DNA of 64,000 bases from Acestrorhynchus altus (Eukaryota; Chordata; Actinopteri; Characiformes; Acestrorhynchidae). Position 1 is the stretch's first letter; each line of letters begins with the position of its first letter. Under the pieces are notes generated by a model. It made no database searches. It worked only from the letters and a program-made list of their open reading frames with translations, and had not been told where the DNA came from. Positions 47,681 to 58,205 of this stretch are shown here, piece by piece. The position numbers and the translations under genes are program-made. The stretch spans positions 31,417,279 to 31,481,278 of the forward strand of contig CM067507.1 of assembly GCA_034509495.1 (NCBI GenBank). The letters are read 5' to 3'.

Positions 47681-49855
47681 TGATTTTGTTCTTCATGTAA
47701 TAAAACATGCTTACTGAAGGAACATGGAACTGTTTTCTACACTATTTTTCACACTGCACATATGCAATTCTGCCCCTGGAGTTTTCAGGTATAGCTTTTG
47801 ACACGATTCCTCACTCCAGCTTCCTGAACACAGATGGACACTGATATGACCAAGAAGGGACAGCAAGAGTGTTGGGTAAAATAATTAGAAAAATTCAAAT
47901 TTTTGTTACAGGCCTAAAAACAATCCTAGACTAGGCTTCTTTGGCCTATGCTGCTGTTGTTCATCTTTGTTGGTGTAAAGTGGCCAATAAGAGCAGCGCT
48001 TATCATCTTTCTCACCAGCTTTCCATTAAAGGAAAATCAGCATGTTTCATTCTGAAGAAAATAACAGGCTGGTAAATACACTTATTAAAGCACATCTGAC
48101 CATTTTCCACCACAGTTGAATTTACATATTTTCTATTTATACATCAAAGAACATGTTACAAATACTCAATAAATGCATTCTACTGCCTCTTTAAAAATCT
48201 TTATGAGGAGCCTTGTGAGATGTCTTTCTCACAAGCTTGAAGACGTTCTTTATGCTATCACATGCTGATAATGTGCTGACAGCTGGAAATCATGCTTGAT
48301 CTGATATTGAATGTAATTCTTAGCATATATGTTTTGTTTTGATTGTACACCCATACATCATCTACACTATTTACATTTGTTTCCCAAACTAATTTAAAAC
48401 GTTAAATTAACATTATGCAAAACAGTGCCACTATCATTGCTACTCTGGGCTTGGCACACCGTTATATGCACCATGTAACTTTGGTGAAGCAGGCAGGACA
48501 ACACTCACAAGAGCTCTGCATAACCCAAGTCATATTCATGTAAAATTCCATTTTACACACGTCCAAAAGACGTCAACATAATATCTTGTCCAGAAAGAAT
48601 CAAGAATGAAAGTTTTTTACAATGTCCTTTTGAAAAGTCTTTAAACATCTATTACTGTCTTGCATGTCCAAACAATATCCTGGTCAGATGTTCAGAGAGT
48701 GAACCGATCTTGCACATCCACACATGTCTAGTTGAGGTCTTAGTCACATAAGTTCTATACGCTATGCATTTATAGCCATATTTAATGAATTTTAGTGTGT
48801 GAATGTCACTGTTAGTAAAGCCTTTCTGGAAGACTAATGATACAAATGCGTAATAGCCTGCTGTATGCTGGTCAATTCTGCTATACCTTAGCCATGTTGC
48901 AATGTTGTTTTGGTCTTGTGGTGTGAAGAATGATATTTCCTTCAAATATATTAAACACTACATCTGTGTATAAATTCTTATGAGGTGACATGGAATTACA
49001 TTGTAATGATACATTGAACACATTGCATAGTGTATTATACTACCAGCAGCTTGTATTACAGGCCCATTTTTATGGCCTCTCCTCAAGCCTGTGCTTTATC
49101 ATGGATTTGAAGACCAAGTCAAGGTAAAGCTAGGTCATGGTGTTATCACTCTATAAATACAGGATATGAATAATAGCTTTTTTACTATCAAGGAAGAAAG
49201 AACACATAAAAAGGTCTTCAAGTGTGTATCAGCAGAGTGGTATCAGTAACTGATGCTGCCCCAAGTGCAACGTTAATGATAGCCAGCATTCATTTAATAT
49301 TTTATTATAATGTTATATTGGGTTGATAATTATACATTATTAAAGCCCCAGACAGAAAAACCATTACAGCAACTGTACAAGCAGTTCAAGCATGTGAATA
49401 CTAACCTCATGACACTCCCATATGTTATGTTTTTTTTCTTCACATATTTGTATTTTACTTTTACTTTTATTGTATGTGCATTGTGTTATCAGTCAAAAGT
49501 TTGAGTGCTCTTGATTGGGTGATTTTGAATCACACTATGAGCTCCCTCCTCATGACACATATACAAAGAAGCATGTGGCATCAAGCATCATGGCATCAGA
49601 AACACATTCAAATCATGTCTGTATTGTGCACGTCTGCATGTTTAGTAGACGCACAAACAGGCTCAATGTATGAGATGCTACCTTACATGTAACCTTCTTC
49701 ACTAAATGTTTACATAGCAATGATGGAAAATCTTTTTCAACACTGATAGTCTTGAATAGTCCATAAATCCATGAAGCCATAAAAATACACACAGCTGTTT
49801 GTTTTTTCTTTTTTTCTCTTAGGGAAACCTAACACACATGGGATTATCTAACATA
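47681..49855. other. Noncoding stretch
   Basis: No gene recognised. 48205-48236 has a small inverted pair, CTTGTGAGA and TCTCACAAG, around six bases. 48485-48520 (TTGGTGAAGCAGGCAGGACA) recurs at about 54745-54775, suggesting an old dispersed repeat. Confidence 0.35.
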
Positions 49856-50198
49856 CACTATACAGTATGTCCAAATATTTGTGGACATCCCTTCTAATGA
49901 ATGCATTCAGCTACTTTAATTTGCAACCACTGCTGACATACAGTAAATGTAGAAATGCACACACATAGCCTTTGTAGACCCTGTAGAAAAGCACAGTCAA
50001 TAGAATAGGACTCTCTGTAGCAGACAGACATGAAAATATTGACACCGTGCCTAATGCCATGTTTGATCTAGTGGGGTGACCTTACTAAAACTCTTGTAGC
50101 TAACTGCAATCAAATCCAATGCAGGATAAACTCCTCTGACTATCCTTAATTTTGAACAATGAATGAAAAAGTGCCCCAATACTTTTGTCCATATAGTG
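49856..50198 (-). mobile_element. Complete non-autonomous element, family A (343 bases)
   Basis: Flanked by TA on the left and ending CATATAGTG/CA on the right. The left end is CACTATACAGTATGTCCAAA; the right end, read backwards, is CACTATATGGACAAAAGTAT TGGGGCAC. The interior holds, in reverse orientation, the blocks seen at 1760-2140 (AATAGAATAGGACTCTCTG, GTGCCTAATGCCA). It is the only copy here with both ends. Confidence 0.75.
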
Positions 50199-50224
50199 CA
50201 TTATTAATATATATGTTAATATGC

Positions 50225-50228
<4 letters not shown>

Positions 50229-50259
<31 letters not shown>
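50229..50259. repeat. (AT)n microsatellite
   Basis: About 31 bases of AT. Confidence 0.95.
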
Positions 50260-50264
<5 letters not shown>

Positions 50265-50766
50265 CTGTATGCCACCAGGTCCTGGTCCTGTTTCTCAGCT
50301 GGCTTCAAATGTCAGTGCAGGGCATGATTAAATCCTTCATTACGTCCCTCATTATATGTCAGTAACTTATTCTGACTGTCTTCAGATTGGCCAGATGAGC
50401 CCATGTTAAATATCTATGTGAGATATAGCTCCCTATTGCCCTCCAACCACCAATATGATGGAAAATATTTTGGAAGAATGGTCCAGCAACATGTAGAATC
50501 TATATGAGAGTACACTGAAGCTGCTCAGCTGCTCATAATGGTCCTACACCTTACCTTATTTTATGATGGTTTGTCCTTCAATTTATCAGTGTTCTGTATC
50601 TCTCCATACATCAAGGTCCTTTTATTGCAGTTGAGAAATCTAACCTGACAGGTGTATGGCTTCACGGTTGGGCTTCTGGAAGTCAGTTGGGAACCATGCT
50701 CTCTAAGGCAGAGTTAGTTGCAAAGTTTAAACAGAGGTAAAATAGTACAGTGTAACTACTTCATCT
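50260..50766. other. Noncoding stretch, nothing recognised
   Basis: No feature recognised. Confidence 0.4.
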
Positions 50767-51262
50767 TTTAGTGGTTCAGAGTGATTTTACATATCTACTA
50801 GTGATATCAGATATCTACTAGTGATTTCAGAAATATACTAGTGATATCAGATATCTACTAGTGATTTCAGAAATATACTAGTGATATCAGATATCTACTA
50901 GTGATATCAGATATGTACTAGTGGTTCAGATATCTATTAATAGATCAGATTTCTACTAATGATTTCAGATATGTTTTAGTGGTTAAGAGTGATTTTACAT
51001 ATCTACTAGTGATTTCAGAAATATACTAGTGGTTAAGATGTCTATTAGTGATATCAGATATCTACTAGTGATTTCAGATATGTATTAGTGGTTCAGATGT
51101 CAACTATTAATTTAGATATGCTCTAGTGATCTCTAATATATACTAGTGGTTTAGGTGTCTACTAATTATTTCAGATGTGTACTAGTGGTTAAGATATCTA
51201 TAATTGATTCAATATTTATTTGTGGTTCAGGTATCTATTAGATATTTACTAGTGATATCTAG
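50767..51262. repeat. 20-base minisatellite of near-palindromic units
   Basis: About 24 tandem units of ATATCTACTAGTGATATCAG and variants (TTTCAGAAATATACTAGTG, TTCAGATATGTACTAGTGG). The exact 20-base period is clearest from 50791 to 50930. About 13 units keep a perfect ACTAGT, and many keep GATATC on one or both sides, so each unit is nearly self-complementary. A longer block (TTTAGTGGTT then AGAGTGATTTTACATATCTA) recurs at 50767 and 50975, a 208-base higher-order period. Units decay toward the right end. Both strands lack long frames. Confidence 0.93.
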
Positions 51263-51792
51263 CCCATGACAGCTGCATAATAACATATTTACAAAAATCC
51301 TAAAGAATCCTGTAAACATATGTGTGCTGTGTGTGTATGAGTGATTTTAAGTAACGTGTTATTCCTTTGTGTTTTATATACAGGAATTGGTTTTGGCTGA
51401 AATTACACTGAAGGTTTATCTTGAGCTTGATGTCCAAGTGTCATCAAAACCTAGAATCAGACAAACGCATACTCTCCCTTTCATTTGTTTTCACATTGTT
51501 ATCTACATTCCCTGAAGAAATCTATAAAATAAAACTAGACTTTTGGGTTTAAATTAAGAAAGAAAAATACAAACAGATATCAGTTATAAGTTGCTGTTGG
51601 CAAAATGCACGGGGTACAAGATAACCAAAGAGGATTAGTGCATCTCTGGTGAACACCTGCATGCTTCCTCATAGGTCATGCCACAGGAGGTACAAAATAA
51701 CAGTGTGGCTCCTGAAACCAGCCAGGCTTGGTTACAAACAGTATCTCGATTAAAACATTATGATTCATCTGGTCTCAAACACAACACTGCTG
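51263..51792. other. Noncoding stretch, nothing recognised
   Basis: No feature recognised. Confidence 0.4.
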
Positions 51793-52222
51793 GCGTGTCC
51801 ACTCTACCAGACCCTCCTACCTAGTTGGTCCACTTTGCTGATGTAAAGTCAGAGACAGGAGCTCTGACATATTTGTGGTTGGTGGATGATTCTCAGTCCA
51901 GCACTGGCACTGAGGGGTTTAAACCCTCTAGCAGCGCTGCTGTGTCTGATCCACTTATACCACCACGACACATACTTACACACCACCACGGGGTCAGTGT
52001 TACTGCTGTGCTGAGAATGACCCACCACCCACATAATACCTGTTCTGTAGTGGTCCAGTGGGGTCCTGACTATTGAATATCAGTGTGAAAGGAGGCTAAC
52101 AAAGTATGCCAAGAAACAGATGGACTATAGTCTGTAATTAACTACAATGAGGTTCTGTCTGGTCAGTGAAAGAATGGAGCTGAAAAAATGAACAGTGAAT
52201 GGATGGAGGTGGTCATAATGTC
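51793..52222 (-). mobile_element. Element C, half copy in opposite orientation
   Basis: Contains CTAGTTGGTCCACTTTGCTG, ATTCTCAGTCCAGCACTGGC, CTAGCAGCGCTGCTGTGTCT, GATCCACTTATACCACC, GCTGTGCTGAGAATGACCCA, CACATAATACCTGTTCTGTA, AAACAGATGGACTATAGTCT and AGGTGGTCATAATGTCATGG. Its reverse complement follows 21963-22345 block for block. The 83- and 61-codon frames here are shadows of the repeat. Confidence 0.78.
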
Positions 52223-52782
52223 ATGGTTGATCTTGGTCTTATATATAATGGTTGATATAGTGTCAACTGACTCACTCTTTCATTAAACCTCTCCTTTCTT
52301 TTTCCTGAACAACTCTGAAACTGATAGATGTCATGCTTATTACATGTCACAAGCACTCTTTCCACTTCACATCACTTTAATATCCCTTTTCCATTAGCAT
52401 TGACAGCTGCCTCAAATGGGTATTATGTTTACCTTTCATGCACATGAAGGTTTTTAACGTTAAGTTCTAGGTTCTAGGAAGTTTTGAAACTTTAAAACCT
52501 CACTTCTGACTTGCACAACTGATTTACAAACCTGATTCTTGGAAGGACCATTTATTGAAAGGTTCCTTATGGAGCCAAAGGTGCTTCTTTAGTCTCAAAT
52601 AAAACGTACTAATCTACAATCTTCAGATAACAAATGCAGGAACTGGAATAATACTTACAAGAATATACCAATAATTTCAAATTTAGATTGACCTCAGGCT
52701 TTTTAATTTAAAAAATGTAATTTAAAAGCAGAAAGAAATTAAAACTACCAGGTAACAAGGAGTGGATCTATTCTTTTTTCAT
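52223..52782. other. Noncoding stretch
   Basis: 52540-52610 has GGAAGGACCATTTATTGAAA and GGTTCCTTATGGAGCC words of the AAGAACC-type dispersed repeat (compare 24590). Otherwise unrecognised. Confidence 0.4.
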
Positions 52783-53720
52783 GTTGACTCTCTCTTTTGG
52801 TGTCCCCCAAGGCTTTCTGCTGGGTCCTTTTTTTTTTCTTCAAAATGCAATGTTCTCTACTATGTTGTCCAACTGCTGTTATTCTGATAATAATCAAGTC
52901 AATTTCTTACTTTCCTTCCGACATTCAGAATTTCTGGCATCTCACCATGAATGGTGGCCCACAATCTGAAGTTGAATTACATGACTGCTGTTCATCCATC
53001 AAACAAAAAGGTCCTCACCATGAGCCTGTCGTCTTTTTTGAGATCCCCCTGGTCACTGGTGTCTCTTTGGATGACTGGTAATCATGCGCAGCTCATGTTC
53101 TGAACCTTACATGCTCATGTAGATTTCTTTTCTATATCATCTAGAGATATCGACCCTTTCTCTCTAGGGAAACCCCTCAGGTGCTTGTTCAGTCACTTGT
53201 CATGTCAGCACTTTTCTAATGCCACTCTCTCCTTGCTGGTCTTCCAGTCCCTTGCAACTGATCCATCTGCCTCTTCTTTGATGTTGCTTGGCTCAACCAT
53301 GTCACTCGTATTCCGAGTACCGTTTACTAGACTCTTGTAGCTTCCAGCATTGGATTTACAAATCTGATGGTGGCTTACAAAGCTCTACTTTATCTACCAT
53401 CCTGCAGACAAGTCTCAAACTCAGTCTCTAATCTTGATACGTAGGTTGGGGAACAAACTTCCCCAGGGAATCTGAACAACAAGTCCCTCAGTGTCTTTTA
53501 ATATCAACTGAAAACCCATGTTTTTTTGAGACCACTAACCCCGTATTTATTCAAAAGGTTTGTCAACTAGCTATCTAAGTATCAGGTATTATGCATCTTT
53601 GTATATGTGACGATCTAGGCACTATCACTACCCATTGTTATCTTACCTCAATGGTATCCTTAGCCTATTCACACCAGCTAAGGATATATTCTCAAACATT
53701 TCTCTTGGGAAGGTGAACCA
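52783..53720 (+). pseudogene. L2-like LINE reverse transcriptase 3' remnant
   Basis: The frame from 52781 gives FGVPQGFLLGPFFF, the PQG..LGP..F motif of non-LTR reverse transcriptases. About 20 residues later comes CYSDNNQ (52877-52897), a degraded form of the catalytic YADD box (YSDN). Downstream, in shifting frames: LVQSLVMS, SLLAGLPVPCN, then a WLP..F-K-like block near 53340-53380 and NKLPQGI (53450-53470). These are the thumb and C-terminal motifs of the L2 clade. The 3' untranslated part (TATCTTACCTCAATGGTATC CTTAGCCTATT) continues to about 53720. Frameshifts, stops and the YADD change make it dead. The endonuclease domain is absent, as usual for 5'-truncated copies. Confidence 0.75.
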
Positions 53721-53951
53721 TAGTGTACCATAAAGACTGTTATGTACCTTTGAGGGGGCATTTATATAGCTTGTACATTTGGGGAAAATGCACCTGCAGT
53801 GTCCATTTTTCTCACTGTTTTGTGCAGTTGCTATATTGCTGTTGAAGAACAGTTGGAAATCTTTGCATGTGACACTGTTTACGATACTTCAGTCAGGTAT
53901 TAAAGCCTTCTGATATTAATGTTAATAAAGCTGCTTAATGTCATTAGGCAA
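53721..53951. other. Noncoding stretch
   Basis: No feature recognised. Confidence 0.35.
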
Positions 53952-54122
53952 TAGTTCCCAATCTGGGTTTTGGAAGACTTACTTTCCTGCATATTTTAGA
54001 GGTTTCCTGCTCTAACAAACTACCTTTAGCTCAGGAAGGGCTTGTTAATTAACTGATTAGCTGGATTTGGTGTACTGGGAGCAAAGTAAACAGTGAAAAG
54101 TGCAAGAGCAGAGTTTGAAAAA
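53952..54122. mobile_element. Short non-autonomous repeat, family D
   Basis: AGTTCCCAATCTGGGTTTTG, TGCATATTTTAGAGGTTTCC, TGCTCTAACAAACTACC, AGGGCTTGTTAATTAACTGA, TTAGCTGGATTTGGTGTACT and AGTAAACAGTGAAAAGTGCA. It shares layout with 37925-38112 and matches a common short fish element. Confidence 0.55.
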
Positions 54123-55417
54123 CTATTATTGGGCTTTAATGATTTGTTTACTCTATTTAAAGACAGAACATGACCTTTATATTGTGTGAATGTTCATATT
54201 TCATGAGGTATAGGCCAGTCGCAATGGTTCAAATTAACATTACCACGTATTAAAAGATCAGAACAGTGAGGCTGTATTACCTCAGTCGTAATATATGTAC
54301 ACTCCTGTTGTGTTAGTGTAAAAGAAAGAGTGTATCTGAACTTCTAGAGTCTTGCCCTAGCTCACCACTAACATCATAAAGTTGATAGTTATCTGATGGT
54401 GATATCCTTATGATGATGATCTGATATTCTTATGCAACATAAGAACTTCTAATGTCAATGTCAATTTTACATGGAAGACTGATGACAGTTGACATTGATA
54501 TTTTGCTGGTTTTATATTAATTTAAATAAACAAAAATCCATTGTCTTCCAAACATCACAGGCCAGGTCATATTAATGTAAAAAATAAGTTATGAGATATA
54601 ATCTAACCCAATGTCTGCTTAACTTCATCATCTACATTACATGAAATTCCACCATTGTTGGACATTGATATGTTGGTAATGCTGCATAAAGTAACAGCTT
54701 TAAAATCATGTTGATGGCACACTATAACAGGAAGAATGGTAGGCTTGGTAAAGCAGGTAGGACAACATTTGTGAATTGTGTTGTCATTTGTGAATTGTAT
54801 TTCTCTGTAAAGTGAATGTAGAGTGAATGACTAGAGTCATTCTAGTGTAAAATCCTGTAATGTTACTCTCCTGCCTCAGTCCACAAGCTTCTTTTACTTT
54901 CAGCATGAGTTTAGGTTTGCAGCAGTATACTGGTATACTTGGGTAAGCTATGCTATGATAATTGATGGTTATAATAGTGTGTGGATTTTCTTAATACTAG
55001 TATTGAAACAAAATGCAACCATACAAACAATCTCACCTTTTTTTTATTATTTTTCAGTCAATCCAATAACTGAGAGACTGATCAGCAGTTTAATCCATAA
55101 TTAAAATAATTGTTACAGGAATTTAAAAAAAGAGACAAACTTGTGAGAATTTCTTGTTTATTTAATTTATTTACTTATTTATGTTTTTATTATTATTATT
55201 AATAACACAATAATATTTAAAAAAACAATTTGCTCAGTTGTCTAAATAGGATAAAAAAAAACCCTGAATGTATTTGATTAATTTTGTTATTTATGTTTGT
55301 ATCAGTATCATTCATTATCAGGACTTTTATTCTGACATTTGAACACTGTGTAACCAAAGAAGGAGAGTAAACAGCCCCACCTTTCTCATTCTTATTCTCA
55401 TTCTCACCCCAACACAC
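54123..55417. other. AT-rich noncoding stretch
   Basis: No gene recognised. 54440-54520 has TCAATGTCAATTTTACATGG-type short tandem words. 55155-55205 is a TTTA/TTA low-complexity patch. Confidence 0.4.
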
Positions 55418-55445
55418 TCACACACACACACACACACACACACAC
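55418..55445. repeat. Short (CA)n microsatellite
   Basis: About 28 bases of CA with one T near the left end. Confidence 0.95.
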
Positions 55446-56106
55446 TGATTAGTTGGAGTCTGTTGAGCATGTACACGTGGACAGAGCAGTAATCATGCCC
55501 TGGAAGGCTCCTTTGGCATTTACACTGGGATTTAATTCAGTTCTTTCTGTTTTCTGAGATTACTTTCTGGATTACCTGCTGATAATGATAAGTTCAATTT
55601 GTTTTGATACACCTATCATGATTTCTAGAAAACATCTTGGGTTCTAAGAATTAAAGATCATTATAGCTGATAAGAGTAGGAATTGTAAAACACATCATGC
55701 CATTTTACAGTCAAAGACTGACATTTTCTGAGGTGGTTATCTCACTGTGAACATTTCATACCATTGCAACCCTGCAGGAATTACAGCTCCTGAATCTAGG
55801 GGATGCCAAGTGGCAAGAAGTACCAATTCTTGCATAATTCTGCTTTAAGTAACCAAAATTCAACAGCTGTCAAACATTTGATCTCCGTGTCAAGGTGATG
55901 TGCATTTGACATTTATTTTTCAGCTAAATTTAACGTCTATGTGATGTTGAGGGTTGACATCACCCAGTCACCCATCATCCAGTGCCTACTGGGACAAATC
56001 AGTCCAGGTCTTCACACAGATCAGATTTCTCTATTGAGGTCCTTCCATTGACCTAACATGCATTCAAGGGGTCAGCTCATGGGTTGCAACACATCCCAAT
56101 CTGATC
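55446..56106. other. Noncoding, upstream of the putative promoter
   Basis: No repeat or gene recognised. Immediately precedes the C-rich minisatellite and CA tract. Confidence 0.35.
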
Positions 56107-56226
56107 ACCCACCCTCCCATTCTGAACAGCCCCCAATCTGAACATTCTGAACACCCCCCCAATCTAAACCCCCCAAACTAAATAGCCTCCAATCTAAATA
56201 CCACCCATTCTGAACAGCCCCCATTA
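56107..56226. repeat. C-rich minisatellite
   Basis: Irregular tandem units around CATTCTGAACAGCCCCC, AATCTGAACATTCTGAACAC, CCAATCTAAACCCCC and CCAATCTAAATACCACC. The strand has almost no G apart from the GAACA/GCC words. Confidence 0.85.
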
Positions 56227-56232
56227 AGAAAA

Positions 56233-56406
<174 letters not shown>

Positions 56407-56495
56407 GACTGGTGTTACGTTGGTGCTGACATCACCGGCCGCCGCTGAAGAGCGCAGAGATAAAAGTGCGGAGGAGCCGCGCGGTCAGTCTCGCG
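56407..56495 (+). promoter_or_regulatory. Candidate core promoter: TATA-like box and initiator
   Basis: GATAAAA (56459-56465) is a TATA-like box, and TCAGTCT (56485-56491) fits the vertebrate initiator pattern YYANWYY. The initiator A (56487) lies 28 bases from the start of the box, the normal spacing. Upstream are TGACATCA (56428-56435, CRE-like) and a run of CpG-rich words (ACCGGCCGCCGCTGAAG). The local CpG density is the highest in the window, in contrast to the AT-rich flanks. It would drive a plus-strand gene. No experimental or comparative support is available from the sequence alone. Confidence 0.5.
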
Positions 56496-56555
56496 CTGAG
56501 TGAGGAGGAGGAGGACCAGCGGGCTTTTACTGGACCGAGGCTGGACGAGAGTCAC

Positions 56556-56626
56556 ATGACCGCAGCGGAGAGACTGAGAGAGAGCGAGAGAGAGCGAGAG
56601 AGAGAGCGAGAGAGAGCGAGAGAGAG

Positions 56627-56669
<43 letters not shown>

Positions 56670-56714
56670 CGCTTGGTCTGGTCTCGCTCCGTCGTTCCGT
56701 CTTTTGGGCCATAA
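56556..56714 (+). CDS. Upstream open reading frame in the candidate leader
   Basis: 52 codons from ATG 56556 to TAA 56712-56714: MTAAERLRESERERER, then a highly charged Arg-Glu/Ala-Arg-Glu stretch encoded by the GA/GAGC repeat, then KRLVWSRSVVPSFGP. If the leader is transcribed as proposed, this frame would precede the main start codon and could dampen its translation, with length varying as the microsatellite varies. No homology is recognised, and it may be a by-product of the repeat. Confidence 0.2.
56575..56667. repeat. (GA)n microsatellite with GAGC blocks
   Basis: About 93 bases of GA with CGAGAG interruptions at 10-18-base intervals, then pure GA from 56630. Confidence 0.95.
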
Positions 56715-56747
56715 CGCATTTTTATTTCAGCGTTTTACTCCCGCTCG

Positions 56748-58090
56748 GTGAGTAGCTCCATTTCCAATGGCCTCTTTTTTTGATAAGCATTCTTTTTTTG
56801 TCTTTTCCATTCTTTTTCTATTTTTTTTTCTCCTGGCGCTGGTGTTTGAAGGGTGAGATGTGAAGTGGTGTCGTTTTTCCAGTCCAAGTTTCCAGCATGC
56901 AGTGATTCTGTGATCCTCTGGTTCTGAGTCTGCTGTATTCGGTGCTGGGTGACTCTGTGGGCCAGTGATGTCAAATGATCAAACTGGTTTTTAAGCCTGC
57001 CCTCTTTTTCAGCCCGGTTTTTTGTTCTGCTGTAGCTGTGCGTGCTTGGCTCTGTATTTTGCGGGTTGGTGTTCATTGAGAGTTTTGTGATTTTGGTGAT
57101 TCGGTGGCCCGACACCGAGCGGAGCATCCACTGTTTCATTTGGCCTGTCTTTTCTTTCCAGCAGTCCTTTTTACAAATCAACCCCTCCAGGTGATGTTTT
57201 AATGTCAAACTTTTCTTGCAGCTTTACTGGTCGCAGGTCTGTTCCTCTCTCTTCTTCTTTTTTTTATCTTTTTCTTTCATTTTTTTCCCCCAATTTCTTA
57301 TACTTTTGCAGATTGTCACGTTTTTGGGTTTTTTTTTTTTCTTTTTTTTTTCTTTTTTTTTTTTTTTTTGGATGGTGTCATTTTTTGCTAGAGTTGATGC
57401 AAGCATAAGTGGATATGAAGTGAATCTGTCTCTCTGGGGGGCAAAAGCACAAAGAAAGAAAGAAAGAAAGATCCAGGCATCTTTGCTTTTCATGTCAACG
57501 AAGATGAAATGATGAACAGACCGATCTCCTTTTGCAGGTATATAAAGGACGAGGGATGAAATCTCCTACAGCACATGTGTAATTTGCAATAAAAGCAAAG
57601 GAGGTGAAATGTGACTCTGTGGCTCATGTGTTCTTTCGCTGTGAGCTTGTAGATCAGAGCACACCATTCAAGCAGGACCTGCACTTCAGGGTAGTTGACT
57701 TTATTTCAGCTGCATGTAAAACCTTTAATGAATGGGTTTTTAAAAGGCTCCGTTTTTGACATCCCCTCTAAAATCAAGTGTCATGTTTAGAAATATGCAA
57801 GCCAACAGTAAGTATGACCTATGAAGATGCTTCTTGTGTTTACAATCCTTTTATACGTAGTTACAGTCAGTACAGCTGTTAAAATCCAGGTACACCATTG
57901 ATACAGGTTCATTTGTCCTGTTGTGTGCTGGCACATAACACTAGACTCGTTTTCCAGTGTTTGGTGTGTCCTGTTTAGGAGTCAACACCATGTCACAAAC
58001 TCTACTGGCACCTACAATTGTGATGGCTTTTAAATATCTTATAATTAGGGAGGTTTTACCATGTTAAGGTGGTTCATACATACTTTGATG
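56748..58090 (+). other. Putative start of first intron
   Basis: Follows the donor site. Rich in T runs (56815-56830, 57250-57295, 57328-57370) and a (GAAA)3 patch at 57450. TATATAAAG at 57539-57547, preceded by CTCCTTTTGCAG, could be an alternative promoter or an acceptor, both speculative. The 157-codon minus-strand frame at 56735-57208 has no recognisable domain and probably arises from T/C-rich intronic sequence. Confidence 0.3.
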
Positions 58091-58205
58091 GTTTCAGAAC
58101 CATGGACAGCGACTACTGCGATTCTACAGCTTCAGAACCATGGACAGTGTTACGAGAGACCATATAGTTTCAGCTCCATGGTCAGCGTCAGTCAACAGTT
58201 TTACT
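58091..58205. repeat. 38-base tandem triplication with CCATGG cores
   Basis: Three units of 38 bases start at 58091, 58129 and 58167. Each opens G(T/C)TTCAG(A/C)(A/T)CCATGG(A/T)CAG, with CGACTACTGCGATTC-type variable second halves. Confidence 0.8.

Larger units (their letters stand above)
56487..56747 (+). other. Candidate first exon (5' untranslated) with splice donor
   Basis: From the initiator, a GC-rich leader runs to CCGCTCG|GTGAGTAGC, a consensus donor with GT at 56748-56749. It contains one ATG (56556, within GTCACATGAC) opening a 52-codon upstream frame that ends at TAA 56714, before the donor, so the exon seems untranslated apart from that frame. A GA microsatellite occupies 56575-56667. 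A TTTATTTCAG acceptor-like run at 56721-56730 might instead make a mini-intron boundary. The downstream gene is not identifiable in this window. Confidence 0.42.

Noticed and set aside
48205..48236. Small hairpin (9-base arms) as a microRNA
   Set aside because: Stem far too short for a precursor and no extended pairing beyond it.
50767..51262. CRISPR-like array of short regularly spaced repeats
   Set aside because: Units are contiguous with no unique spacers and the genome is vertebrate; this is a minisatellite.
51825..52076. 83-codon plus-strand frame
   Set aside because: Lies entirely in a dispersed element C copy and has no protein-like motif.
56735..57208. 157-codon open frame on the minus strand, the longest in the window
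   Set aside because: No recognisable domain, overlaps the proposed splice donor on the other strand, and comes from T/C-rich sequence that lacks stops on the complement. Likely chance.
57539..57547. TATATAAAG as a second promoter
   Set aside because: Isolated AT-rich match without initiator or CpG context; kept only as a remark in the intron entry.
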